Source: Marinobacter goseongensis
Lineage (GTDB): Bacteria > Pseudomonadota > Gammaproteobacteria > Pseudomonadales > Oleiphilaceae
Length of the DNA: 64,000 nt
Direction: 5' to 3'
Assembly: GCF_023156235.1 (NCBI RefSeq)
Contig: NZ_JAKZAI010000002.1
Span: forward strand, 186,001 to 250,000
Each line of letters opens with the position of its first letter. The stretch's first letter is position 1. This document shows, piece by piece, positions 25,359 through 34,328 of the stretch. The translations under genes were made by a program, and so were the position numbers. The notes beneath the pieces are model-generated. The model was not told where the DNA came from. It did not search any database and worked only from the letters and a program-made list of their open reading frames with translations.

Positions 25359-27618
25359 TGGGCTCGATGGGCCCGCTTTCGTCCTGAGGCAGAACGCGAC
25401 CGATGATCGCTGTGTGCGGGTAGCCCAATGCCTTGAGCTCGCGCACGCAATCTTCCGCAGCGTTCGCCGGAACACTGGCCAGCAGACCACCTGCGGTCTG
25501 GGGATCAAAGATCAGTGGATAACGGGGGTGTTTAACCCAGCGCTCCTGATCTCGAATACCCCGACGAAGACGGATGTTAGCCGGCTGCAGCGAGCTGAGT
25601 ATTCCCGCAGTTGCGGTCTCCTCCGCGCCCGGCAGAACCGGAATGGCAGAAAGGTCAAGTTCTGCGTCAACACCCGACGGGCGGGTCATCTCCACGAGGT
25701 GACCCAGCAACCCGAACCCGGTAACGTCGGTGCATGCCTTTGATCCATGCCTGTGCAGGCATTGCGCTGCGCGCAGGTTGGACTGAATCATGGACGCCAG
25801 TGCCGCATCGATCCAGCGGCCTTTGGCGGCCAGTCGGGCGTGAGCCGCAAACAGGGTTCCGGTTCCGATAGGCTTGGTGAGAATCAGTACGTCACCGGCC
25901 TTAAGCCCGCCTTTGCTCATGACATCGTCAGGATTGATCAGGCCATTCACAGCAAAACCGAGGGCCAGTTCCTTGCCTTCACCGGTATGCCCGCCCACCA
26001 ACGCGCAACCGGCCTCGTTGAGTACCTGTACGGCACCAGACATCATCTGGAAAACCACGTCCTCAACTTTGGATTCTATGCCATAAGGCACCGTGGCAAC
26101 GGCGGTTGCGCTCTGTGCTTCTGCACCCATGGCAAAGACGTCACCGAGGCTGTGGTTGGCAGCCACCTGACCAAACACGTAGGGGTCATCAATGAAGGCG
26201 CGGAAAAAGTCCACGGTGTGCACCACCGCCTTGCCCGGCGGCACTCGCAACACAGCGGCGTCGTCCGGTGCGTGCAGGCCAACGAGTATGTCATCCCGCT
26301 CGATCGGCCGCAGTTCACTCAGCGCTCGCGACAACACCGTACTGCCTACTTTAGCGCCGCACCCGCCACACCGCATGGCCACCGCCGAAATCGCCTGAGA
26401 GGCCTCTTCAGGGCTTTGTGCGGCGGCGGTATCCGGTAGCGCCGTGTTTTCCTCCATCGGGGGCAGATCGCTGAATTTTGCCATGAACCGTTGGTCGATC
26501 CAGTTTTTCCAGCGCCACACCCAGGTGCCGGCAACTGAGAAGTCGCCACGGGAGGCCACCGCAAACTGATCGCCGGTACTGATCAGGGCAAGCCATTTTT
26601 TCTGGGGATTGAATGCCTTGGCGGAGCGGCCGGTGGCCATCCGTTTCAGGTTGTCCGCCAGCGGCGGTCCCTGACGCACCGCAAATACGCCAGCCTTCTC
26701 CCGGGGATGGTTGATAACGTTGGCAATATCACCGGCGGCGAAGATGGCATCGTCGTTTTCCGCCTGCAGTGTGTCCCTCACACGGATAAACCCGCCGTCA
26801 TCCAACGCAAGCCCGGTGTCAGCCAGCCATGCCGGACCGCCCGCACGGGTTACCCAAAGCACCTCATCCACATCAAAGCGTTCGCCGGCTTCAGTTCGGA
26901 GCCGACCGGCTTCCACCTCGGCAACCGCCGAACCGAGATGCAGTTTTACGCCTCGGCTGCTGAGTGTTTCCTGGAACACCGCACGAACCTTGTCATTGTG
27001 CGTCGGCAGAATCTGCGACGCCGCGTCAAACAGGTGGAAGTGCAAGTGATCGGGATCCATGCCCCGCTGCTTGAGTTCATTCCGCAGACGGAACTGCATG
27101 GCGAGGGTGAGCTCGACACCACCAGCACCGGCACCTACCACGGCCACCGTCATCGGGCCCTGGTGGTTTTCGATCCGCGTCAGCAGTGCAAGCCAGCGGT
27201 TGTTGAAACCGGTAATGGGTTTCACGGGTACGGCGTGCTCTGCGGCTCCGGTGACGTCCGCAACCCGCGGAGATGAGCCGATGTTCACCGACAGCAGATC
27301 GTAAGGCACGTCGGGCCGATTACGGCACAGAACCCGTTTGCGGTTCCGATCAATTCCGACCGCTTCATCACGGTAGAAACGTGCACCGGCGTATTCTGCC
27401 AGGCGACTGAGATCAATGTGCACGTCATCGTAGGAGTAGTGGCCAGCCACGTACCCCGGCAACATGCCGGAGTAGGGGGTGTGAGTGTCGCGGCAGATCA
27501 GCGTCAGCCGCACACCCGGAACAGGGTTCATGGCGAACCGTTTCAGAACCCCAACGTGGCTATGCCCGCCGCCAATCAGGACGATGTCCCGTAATACAGG
27601 CTGCTCAGGCGTTCGCAT
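25342..27618 (-). CDS. selD: NADH dehydrogenase-like flavoprotein fused to selenide, water dikinase (SelD)
   Basis: 758 residues, two modules. Residues 1 to about 385 are a pyridine-nucleotide/FAD oxidoreductase: IVLIGGGHSHVG (13-24), a second Rossmann motif VAVVGAGAGGVEL (158-170), and the FAD motif AIFAAGDIAN. Residues about 408-758 are SelD, which makes selenophosphate from selenide and ATP: MRCGGCGAKV holds Cys420 and Lys423, equivalent to catalytic Cys17 and Lys20 of E. coli SelD, so it is a Cys form, not selenocysteine. The LPGAEETATAG and TGFGLLGHL blocks follow. The flavin module may generate selenide or protect it. The ATG overlaps the stop of the upstream HhH gene by 1 nt. Confidence 0.93.
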   Translation of the reverse strand: MRTPEQPVLRDIVLIGGGHSHVGVLKRFAMNPVPGVRLTLICRDTHTPYSGMLPGYVAGHYSYDDVHIDLSRLAEYAGARFYRDEAVGIDRNRKRVLCRNRPDVPYDLLSVNIGSSPRVADVTGAAEHAVPVKPITGFNNRWLALLTRIENHQGPMTVAVVGAGAGGVELTLAMQFRLRNELKQRGMDPDHLHFHLFDAASQILPTHNDKVRAVFQETLSSRGVKLHLGSAVAEVEAGRLRTEAGERFDVDEVLWVTRAGGPAWLADTGLALDDGGFIRVRDTLQAENDDAIFAAGDIANVINHPREKAGVFAVRQGPPLADNLKRMATGRSAKAFNPQKKWLALISTGDQFAVASRGDFSVAGTWVWRWKNWIDQRFMAKFSDLPPMEENTALPDTAAAQSPEEASQAISAVAMRCGGCGAKVGSTVLSRALSELRPIERDDILVGLHAPDDAAVLRVPPGKAVVHTVDFFRAFIDDPYVFGQVAANHSLGDVFAMGAEAQSATAVATVPYGIESKVEDVVFQMMSGAVQVLNEAGCALVGGHTGEGKELALGFAVNGLINPDDVMSKGGLKAGDVLILTKPIGTGTLFAAHARLAAKGRWIDAALASMIQSNLRAAQCLHRHGSKACTDVTGFGLLGHLVEMTRPSGVDAELDLSAIPVLPGAEETATAGILSSLQPANIRLRRGIRDQERWVKHPRYPLIFDPQTAGGLLASVPANAAEDCVRELKALGYPHTAIIGRVLPQDESGPIEPITLRD

Positions 27619-28277
27619 TAAAGTGCTTTCTTGGCTTCGTCAGACAGCGTTGCAAAACCCTTCATTTTTGCGAAGGCCTGCAGCTTTTCCTTGTCGGCAG
27701 CGGATGGGTTGGCAATCTGATCAATCGACGTGATTCCGGCTTCCTGCATTTTAGTGGCAGTGGCCGGCCCGATACCTTTCACCCGGGTCAGGTCACTCTT
27801 GTTTGCTGGCTTGGCCGCTTTGGCTGCCGGCTTGGCCGGAGTTTTCCTCGCAGGCGCCTTTTTGGCCGTCTTTGTGCCGGTTTTTGCCGGACTCTTGGCC
27901 GCTGCAGTCTTGGCCGCCGCTTTGACCTTGGGTTTCGTCTCGGCCAGTTTCGCAGAGGCGGCATCGCTGGCCGCTTTCAGTTCTTTTTTCGCGTCTTTAC
28001 CGGCAATGCCCAGACGCTCCAGAACGTTGTTCTGCAGTTCCTGAAACTCGCTCATGCGGCGCTCGAACTCATCGTTAAACCGCTTCATTTCACGGTCGCG
28101 CAGCTCATCCACTTCCTTGAGAAGCTTGCGAACCGGTTCCTGAACCTGGTTCTGCAGGTTGTCGAATTGCTTAAGAGCGTCGTTGATCAGGCTTTCAATC
28201 TGTGAGGACGTCTTCTCGAATTCCTTGTTCACTTTTTTAACAATTTTATCCACGCTTGGCTTGGCTTTCTTGCCCAT
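27618..28277 (-). CDS. Phasin/histone-H1-like protein with helix-hairpin-helix domain
   Basis: 219 residues in three parts. Residues 1 to about 95 form a long amphipathic helix bundle (EFEKTSSQIESLINDALKQF) like phasins. Residues about 100-160 are a Lys/Ala/Pro-rich, histone H1/AlgP/PhaF-like stretch of AAKTA and PAK repeats. Residues about 160-219 are a helix-hairpin-helix module (RVKGIGPATATKMQEAGI). This suggests simultaneous DNA and granule or membrane contact, as in PHA-granule protein PhaF, but the role is inferred. AAGGAGA precedes the start by about 10 nt. The stop overlaps the selD start (TAATG), giving tight translational coupling. Confidence 0.8.
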   Translation of the reverse strand: MGKKAKPSVDKIVKKVNKEFEKTSSQIESLINDALKQFDNLQNQVQEPVRKLLKEVDELRDREMKRFNDEFERRMSEFQELQNNVLERLGIAGKDAKKELKAASDAASAKLAETKPKVKAAAKTAAAKSPAKTGTKTAKKAPARKTPAKPAAKAAKPANKSDLTRVKGIGPATATKMQEAGITSIDQIANPSAADKEKLQAFAKMKGFATLSDEAKKAL

Positions 28278-28322
28278 GAAGAGTATCTCCTTGCGGTTTG
28301 TTCAGAGTAAGGGAGTGCTGGA

Positions 28323-28721
28323 TCAGGCCGTTTGCTGTAAGCCGGAGGCCGAACCGGGGGAACGCCGTGATTTCAGAGATTTCTTTTTATTGACCACCTC
28401 GCGAATGCGACGCAGCTTCTCCGCCAGGGGAGAGTTCCCCGCATCAGTGAATTCAAAGAAATCAATGGAGTAAAAGAAGTTGCTGCAGTGTTTTCTGCGC
28501 TCTGTGACCAATCCGGACACACCTTCTGCCTGTATGTTCTCGAAGGGCATGTCCATGATCAGATCAATGATGACGGTGTCGCCGGGATTGAACACCTTGT
28601 CGGTTTTCATCACACAGCCGAAGTTATCGAACTCGAACAGCCTGGCTTCCACGGTTTCCCTGCGAAAGAGTCCCCGTTTGATGCGAAAGCGTGCGATCAG
28701 GTCTGGTAATGCTTCGTTCAT
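28323..28721 (-). CDS. Hypothetical PilZ-like protein
   Basis: 132 residues. A predicted beta-barrel core (ETVEARLFEFDNFGCVMKTD, FNPGDTVIIDLIMDMP, SGLVTERRKH, FFYSIDFFEF) resembles a PilZ domain, but the canonical RxxxR and (D/N)xSxxG c-di-GMP motifs are only vaguely recognisable, so ligand binding is uncertain. The tail is basic (NKKKSLKSRRS). It is 45 nt upstream of the HhH-selD pair and probably heads that transcript. Confidence 0.6.
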   Translation of the reverse strand: MNEALPDLIARFRIKRGLFRRETVEARLFEFDNFGCVMKTDKVFNPGDTVIIDLIMDMPFENIQAEGVSGLVTERRKHCSNFFYSIDFFEFTDAGNSPLAEKLRRIREVVNKKKSLKSRRSPGSASGLQQTA

Positions 28722-28912
28722 GAAAAAATCTCGAGCTCTTCTGTGATCCCGGAAGACCCGGGTGGCAGTGAAACCGCGAATGATTGATTAAACAATAGCC
28801 ACACTTCCTGACTTTGGCAACGACGCAGACTCGATTTCACAACAAGGTCAGCGCCATACAATGAAACGCTCAGGCAACTCATCAACTGCCACAGGCCTCA
28901 TGCCAGGCCAAC

Positions 28913-30433
28913 TTACCGGGTTTTGATCTCATACATGTCGGTACGCCGATCCTTCAGGTTGGTCACGGACCCCTCGTTGCGTACCAGCTTCAACTTCTCC
29001 AGATCCATGTCGGAAAACATGATCATTTCTGTGTTCGGGGTGGTCTCTGCCATCACCGCATCGTGGGGGAAGGCGAAGTCCGAGGGTGAAAATACGGAAG
29101 ACTGGGCATACTGGACGTCCAGATTTTCTACCTTTGGCAGGTTGCCGACACTGCCGGTGATCACCACATAGCACTCGTTCTCGATGGCACGGGCCTGACC
29201 ACAATGGCGAACCCGCAGATACCCGTTCTTGGTGTCGGTCCAGAATGGCACGCAGATGATGTCGACTTCCTGGCTTGCCGCAATGCGCCCAAGCTCCGGG
29301 AATTCGATGTCGTAACAGATCATGATAGCCACCCGACCGGCGTCTGTATCAAACACCTGGAACTTGTCACCCCCTTCTATGACCCAGTCTCTGCGCTCGT
29401 GGGGGGTGATGTGGATTTTCCGTTGTTCATCCACCCGGCCGTCCCGATGGCAGAGGTATGACACGTTGTAGACCCGGTCATTCTCCAGCAGCGGCATAGA
29501 GCCGGTAATGATGTTGATGTTGTAGCTCACCGCCATCTCCGACATCTCGTTGCGGAATTGCTCGGTAAAGCCGGCCAGGAACCGGATGGCCCGGGTCTGG
29601 TCCATCTGGTCGGTCAGGCCCATCAGCGGCGCATTGAAAAATTCCGGGAACAGCGCAAAGTCGCTCTTGTAGTCAGAGAGGGCGTCGACAAAGTATTCCA
29701 CCTGCTTCAACACTTCGTCCACAGAGGTGAATTCCCGCATCTGCCACTGCACCGCGCCCAGGCGCACCTGGGTTTTCTTGGTACTCAGCACCGACGTAGG
29801 CGGAGTGTACAGAATGTTTCGCCATTCCAGCAGGGTAGCGTAGCCCAGCGACTTCTCATCTTCCGGCAAATACTTGTGCATCAGGCGGGTGACCTGGAAG
29901 TCGTTGGAGAGCTGAAACGTCAGGATTGGGTCGTAGATTTCCTTGCGGTCGACACGCTGGATGTACTCAGCCGGCGAGTACTGCTCGGAATACTTGTGGA
30001 AATTGGGAATGCGGCCGCCGGCAAGGATCGCGCGCAGGTTCATGGAACGGCACAGTTCCTTGCGGGCCTCGTAAAGCCGCCGGCCCAGACGGTAGCCCCG
30101 GTACTCCGGGTGAATGAATACATCAAGACCGTACAGAGAATCTCCCTTCGCGTTGTGCCAGATTTTCTCGTTGCGCAGAATCAGATCGTCGTAGGTGTGG
30201 GGGTTGCTGAAGCGCTCGTACTTGACGCAAACGGTCAGCGCTACAGCGATCAGTTCACCGGAATCCTCGATGCAGATCTGGCCGTCGGGAAACTGCTCCA
30301 CCAGCGCTTTGATGGTGTCTCTCGGCCAGGCACCACCGATATCGTCGTAAATGCGATCCATCAGCTGTTGAAGCTGGTCGTAATCATCCAGGGTAAGATT
30401 GCGGAGATTAAGGTGCAGCTCTTCATGGGCCAT
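28913..30433 (-). CDS. GNAT acetyltransferase-nitrilase (carbon-nitrogen hydrolase) fusion protein
   Basis: 506 residues. Residues about 1-205 are a GNAT domain with the acetyl-CoA loop RGYRLG (112-117). Residues about 222-500 are a nitrilase-superfamily domain with the full catalytic triad: Glu264 (LFPEFFNAP), Lys339 (EQRKIHITP) and Cys373 (IMICYDIEFPE). It should hydrolyse an amide or carbamoyl bond; the joined acetyltransferase suggests processing of a small amine or amide. The fused architecture is known in proteobacteria, with no settled substrate. Transcribed alone, with 173 nt upstream and 191 nt downstream of non-coding DNA. Confidence 0.92.
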   Translation of the reverse strand: MAHEELHLNLRNLTLDDYDQLQQLMDRIYDDIGGAWPRDTIKALVEQFPDGQICIEDSGELIAVALTVCVKYERFSNPHTYDDLILRNEKIWHNAKGDSLYGLDVFIHPEYRGYRLGRRLYEARKELCRSMNLRAILAGGRIPNFHKYSEQYSPAEYIQRVDRKEIYDPILTFQLSNDFQVTRLMHKYLPEDEKSLGYATLLEWRNILYTPPTSVLSTKKTQVRLGAVQWQMREFTSVDEVLKQVEYFVDALSDYKSDFALFPEFFNAPLMGLTDQMDQTRAIRFLAGFTEQFRNEMSEMAVSYNINIITGSMPLLENDRVYNVSYLCHRDGRVDEQRKIHITPHERRDWVIEGGDKFQVFDTDAGRVAIMICYDIEFPELGRIAASQEVDIICVPFWTDTKNGYLRVRHCGQARAIENECYVVITGSVGNLPKVENLDVQYAQSSVFSPSDFAFPHDAVMAETTPNTEMIMFSDMDLEKLKLVRNEGSVTNLKDRRTDMYEIKTR

Positions 30434-30606
30434 AACAGGGAGGCTCCCGGCAAAAGAATGAGAAGTTCACGCCCGATACAGAGGTATCAGGGTCAGCGAT
30501 CTGTCCGATTTTAACAGATGGCACTAAAGACTTCGCATAAAGGACGGAAAGACTTACATAACTTCCTTGATTATCCTGCTCATGCACCAGAGCCTGTCAC
30601 GCGGCA

Positions 30607-31560
30607 TCAGCGGCTGAATACTTCCAGCCGCCGGCGGAGGTTGCTGAGAGTCTGGCGGCCGATGGTGCGGGATTCCTCGCTCAGGAAGGGGTTGCGCAGC
30701 ACCACAACGTTGCGCTGGTCCAGGGCGAGTTCCTCAAGTGGCTTACCGTAGTACGTTCTCAGGAAGTGGCCGAAGCTGCCGTCCACAATGGCCCGCTCCA
30801 TGCCAAGCTGAACCCGGTGAGCTGTCAGGTAGTCGTCCGGTGCGGTAAAGAAATAGGAAGGCATAGGGTAGGCGAGCAGGAGGGTAGGCTCGATCACCAG
30901 ATCGGGGTCGTCCTCGATCGCGAGATCGAACGTGACCTCACTGACGCCGCGGGCAAAGCAGTCGAAGCGATCATTCCGTAACATCCGGAACAGAATCTCA
31001 TAGCGGGTATGTGTAACGACCGGAATGTCATTGACTTCCAGAATGTCGGTGTCCGGCCAGTGCAGACCCTGCCCAATGCGGATGCCCCGGTCCCGTATGT
31101 CCTCCACGGATTTCACACCATCGAACAGGGGTAGGGAATGAGGGCGTACAACGCATACCCGGAATCCCAGGAGGCCGCCATCAATGGGGATCGGGATTGC
31201 CAGTAACGCCGACTCCCGCTCCCGACTGCTGGCCACGTTGGCAATGTCGATCAGCTTGCTGCGGGATTCTGCCATCTCGCGCAGCACGCGCCCCTGACCC
31301 ATCTCAACACTACGTACGACGCGGAAGTCGCCGTATTCCGGTGTCTTGGCAAGCGCAAGCTGAAGCAGTGCCAGAATGGCCGGGCTGTCAAAGTTTCGGT
31401 ACCAGAGTTTGTATTCCCGCACCGGTGGGGGCTGGTACTTGTCTGCAGCAGACACAGCCGCGGCGACGGGCTCCAACAGAAAAAAAGACAACGCCAGCAC
31501 CAGTGCAACGCGCACGGCGGGTTTTCTCCAGCACCGAGGACTGTCGGAATAGCTGGCCAT
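30607..31560 (-). CDS. Periplasmic substrate-binding-like protein
   Basis: 317 residues from the ATG at 31560, which has GGGAG about 10 nt upstream; the open frame extends to 31695 but the signal peptide places the start here. Residues about 17-40 form the signal peptide (VALVLALSFFLLEPVAAA). The rest resembles an SBP_bac_3 binding fold: LYWRNFDS-like start, MLRNDRFDCFARGVSEV and IRIGQGLHWPDTDIL. No permease or ATPase gene is nearby, so it may feed a sensor or an unlinked transporter. The ligand is unknown. Confidence 0.78.
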   Translation of the reverse strand: MASYSDSPRCWRKPAVRVALVLALSFFLLEPVAAAVSAADKYQPPPVREYKLWYRNFDSPAILALLQLALAKTPEYGDFRVVRSVEMGQGRVLREMAESRSKLIDIANVASSRERESALLAIPIPIDGGLLGFRVCVVRPHSLPLFDGVKSVEDIRDRGIRIGQGLHWPDTDILEVNDIPVVTHTRYEILFRMLRNDRFDCFARGVSEVTFDLAIEDDPDLVIEPTLLLAYPMPSYFFTAPDDYLTAHRVQLGMERAIVDGSFGHFLRTYYGKPLEELALDQRNVVVLRNPFLSEESRTIGRQTLSNLRRRLEVFSR

Positions 31561-31752
31561 GCTTGGCTTTTCTCCCTGCTTCCGGATTGCGGGATCGTCG
31601 TTTTCACGCAGTTTAGAACATAATTCGCAGATGTAACTGTGCCTAATTCTAAAAAACTGTAAAAGACGCTTGCGAAACCCGGAACCGGCCTGCAATCATT
31701 CCATCACTCGCCGCAATGGCCTCTATCCCCGCACTTAACGGAATACAGCATC

Positions 31753-32304
31753 ATGGCATTCATTGACAGCCTTATAGGCGCTACCGGACAGTGGGTATCC
31801 AGCAGTGATCCCAGGGCACCGATCACCAATCCCGTTGCATGGCTGAAGAAAACCAGCGGCTACGCGGCGGTAAACCGGATTATTGGTCTGGCCATCCCAT
31901 TTGCGCCGCGAAACGGGTTCAGTGTTGAGGAGGTTCGCCCCGGGTTCGTCAAGGCACGAATTCGGCTAAAGGGAAACAAAAACCACTTTGGTAGCCTGTA
32001 CGCGGGCGCCTATTTCCTGGTGGCGGAAATTCCCGGAGGCGTGCTGACGTTATTCGATCTTGGGCCGGCATACACGCCGATTCTGAAAGAGATGACCCTG
32101 CAATTCCTGCATCCTGCAAACTCGGATGTCACCGTGACCTTCGAGCTGGATTCAGACACCGTGAGGGCGATCAAGGCCGAAGCCGATGAAACCGGCCGTG
32201 CCGCATTTGCCCTCGAGGGCATGCTGTATGACAACGAAGGCAATCACGTGGCCACGTCCATTGCCCAGTATCGGGTTCGCAAGAAGGGCTTCACGCCTCG
32301 CTGA
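31753..32304 (+). CDS. DUF4442/YiiD-C hotdog-fold thioesterase-like protein
   Basis: 183 residues. The middle and C-terminal part show a hotdog fold typical of PaaI/DUF4442 proteins: [33 protein letters not shown], then an antiparallel strand region ([20 protein letters not shown]). [11 protein letters not shown] corresponds to the N-H-G catalytic segment of acyl-CoA thioesterases. It probably hydrolyses or binds an acyl-CoA. Divergent from the binding protein at 30607. Its 3' end overlaps recQ by 14 nt. Confidence 0.8.
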   Translation: MAFIDSLIGATGQWVSSSDPRAPITNPVAWLKKTSGYAAVNRIIGLAIPFAPRNGFSVEEVRPGFVKARIRLKGNKNHFGSLYAGAYFLVAEIPGGVLTLFDLGPAYTPILKEMTLQFLHPANSDVTVTFELDSDTVRAIKAEADETGRAAFALEGMLYDNEGNHVATSIAQYRVRKKGFTPR

Positions 32305-34186
32305 GATCGCCCAGCGTCTGCAGAAAAATCTCGCCGTATTTTTCCAGTTTTGCGGTGCCCACGCCGTTCACTTCAGCCAGTTCTGAGAGCGTAGTGGGCC
32401 GCCGTTCGAGCATGTCAAACAGGGTGGTGTCGTGGAAAATCACGTAGGGCGGCACGCCCTGTTTGTCCGCCAGTGCCTTGCGACAGGCTCGCAGGGCTTC
32501 CCATCCGGCCTGGTCGGTAATCTGGTCACTGATCTTCGCCTTCGCACTGCCGGAGCCCGAGCGCCCTGAGGACTTCACCGGTACCGGGTCCTTACGAAGC
32601 TGGATGGGTTGCTCACCCTTGAGCAGGGGGCGGCACTGCTCGGTGAGTTGCAAAGAGCCGTAGCCCTCCGGGTCCGCCCGCAAGTAGCCGTTGGCCACCA
32701 GTTGGCGAAAGACCGATTTCCAGTCATTGGCGGACAGTTCCGTGCCGATACCAAAGGTGGACACCTTGTCGTGGCCGAACTGGCGTACGCGCTCGTTGTC
32801 GGAGCCTCGCAGGACATCGATCAGGTAGGTCACGCCATAGCGTTGCCCGGTTCTGAATACGCAAGACAGGGCCTTCTGCACCGCCACGGTGCCATCCCAG
32901 GTATCCGGCGGCACGAGACAGGTGTCGCAGTTGCCGCAGGGCTCATCCAGAGTGTCGCCAAAGTACCGGAGCAGCACCTGCCGCCGACAGCTGGTCACTT
33001 CACACAATCCGAGCATGGCATCCAGCTTCTGGCGTTCAACCCGTTTGAACTGATCGTTCCCCATGGACCCTTCGAGCATCTGGCGCAGCTTGATAACATC
33101 CTGCAGCCCGTAGACCATCCAGGCTGTGGAGGGCTTGCCGTCCCGACCGGCCCGGCCGGTCTCCTGGTAATAGGCCTCAAGGCTTTTCGGCAGGTCCAGG
33201 TGCGCCACGAACCGCACGTCGGGCTTGTCGATACCCATGCCGAAGGCAATGGTGGCCACTACGATGACTCCGTCTTCCCGCAGAAAACGTTCCTGATTCC
33301 GCGCCCGCTCAGGCGCATTCAGGCCGGCGTGGTAGGGCAGAGCGGTGTAGCCTTTGTCCGACAACATGCGCGCGGTTGCGTCTACCTTGTTCCGGGACAT
33401 ACAGTACACAATGCCACAGTCATCATCATGTTCTGCTTTAATAAAGTCCAGCAACTGCTTGTTTGCATTTGTTTTCGGGGATATCCGATATTGAATGTTC
33501 GGGCGATCGAACCCGCTGACAAAGTGGCGGGCCTCGGTGAGTGATAAACGCTCGGCAATCTCCTGTCGGGTGCGTTCATCGGCGGTTGCGGTCAAGGCAA
33601 TCCGCGGCACCGTGGGGAACTCCCGCGCCAACAGGCTCAGCTCCAGATAATCTGAGCGGAAATCGTGGCCCCACTGAGAGACACAGTGGGCTTCGTCAAT
33701 GGCAAACAGGGAAATGGACGCATCGTGCAACAGATCCCGGGTGCGCGGCTGGATAAGACGTTCCGGCGCGCAGTACAGCAGGTCGAGCTCGCCGGTCATC
33801 AGCGCGTTTTCGGTGTCGCGGGCCTGGGCGTAATCCATGGTGGAGTTCAGAAACGCGGCGCGAACGCCGAGCTCGTTCAGGGCGGCAACCTGATCCTGCA
33901 TCAGCGCGATCAGCGGGGATATCACCACCGCCGTACCCGGACGGACCAGCGCGGGCACCTGATAGCAAAGGGATTTACCACCGCCAGTGGGCATCAGTAC
34001 CAGGGCATCGCCGCCACTGACCACTTCACGAATGATGTCGCCCTGCAGCGGGCGGAACGTTTCATAGCCGAACACCTCGTGCAGAACCTGCTCGGGGTCT
34101 TTGAGGGAGAGGGTCGGGCGTTCTGTGCTGAGCTGATCGAAGTCCATGGATTGCCAGTGCCGGGATGCGGAAAGGGTCGCTGCCAT
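32291..34186 (-). CDS. recQ: ATP-dependent DNA helicase RecQ
   Basis: 631 residues, complete RecQ architecture. Walker A is [11 protein letters not shown] (65-75), the DEAH box is [16 protein letters not shown], motif VI is [12 protein letters not shown]. The RecQ-C-terminal zinc ligands are in [17 protein letters not shown] and EPCGNCDTC, and an HRDC domain ends the protein. It unwinds DNA 3'-5' in recombination and fork repair. The start at 34186 lacks an obvious ribosome site; a second ATG at 34147 ([11 protein letters not shown]) is possible. Divergent from the acyltransferase gene. Confidence 0.96.
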   Translation of the reverse strand: MAATLSASRHWQSMDFDQLSTERPTLSLKDPEQVLHEVFGYETFRPLQGDIIREVVSGGDALVLMPTGGGKSLCYQVPALVRPGTAVVISPLIALMQDQVAALNELGVRAAFLNSTMDYAQARDTENALMTGELDLLYCAPERLIQPRTRDLLHDASISLFAIDEAHCVSQWGHDFRSDYLELSLLAREFPTVPRIALTATADERTRQEIAERLSLTEARHFVSGFDRPNIQYRISPKTNANKQLLDFIKAEHDDDCGIVYCMSRNKVDATARMLSDKGYTALPYHAGLNAPERARNQERFLREDGVIVVATIAFGMGIDKPDVRFVAHLDLPKSLEAYYQETGRAGRDGKPSTAWMVYGLQDVIKLRQMLEGSMGNDQFKRVERQKLDAMLGLCEVTSCRRQVLLRYFGDTLDEPCGNCDTCLVPPDTWDGTVAVQKALSCVFRTGQRYGVTYLIDVLRGSDNERVRQFGHDKVSTFGIGTELSANDWKSVFRQLVANGYLRADPEGYGSLQLTEQCRPLLKGEQPIQLRKDPVPVKSSGRSGSGSAKAKISDQITDQAGWEALRACRKALADKQGVPPYVIFHDTTLFDMLERRPTTLSELAEVNGVGTAKLEKYGEIFLQTLGDLSEA

Positions 34187-34328
34187 ACAATGCGAAGTGC
34201 GAAATGATACCAGATTCGCCAGCTCAGTTGAGGCAAATGCCGTGGATAAACGCTACAATATCGCGATTTTCAGGGTCATCGCCCCCGAAGTTCAGCCCTT
34301 GACTGACACCGAAAACAACAGGAACTCC

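Noticed and set aside
25342..27618. Selenocysteine (in-frame TGA) in SelD
   Set aside because: The catalytic position is an ordinary Cys codon within CGGCGAK; the frame has no internal TGA.
29558..30514. A 318-codon plus-strand frame opposite the GNAT-nitrilase gene
   Set aside because: Shadow of a gene with intact catalytic motifs on the other strand.
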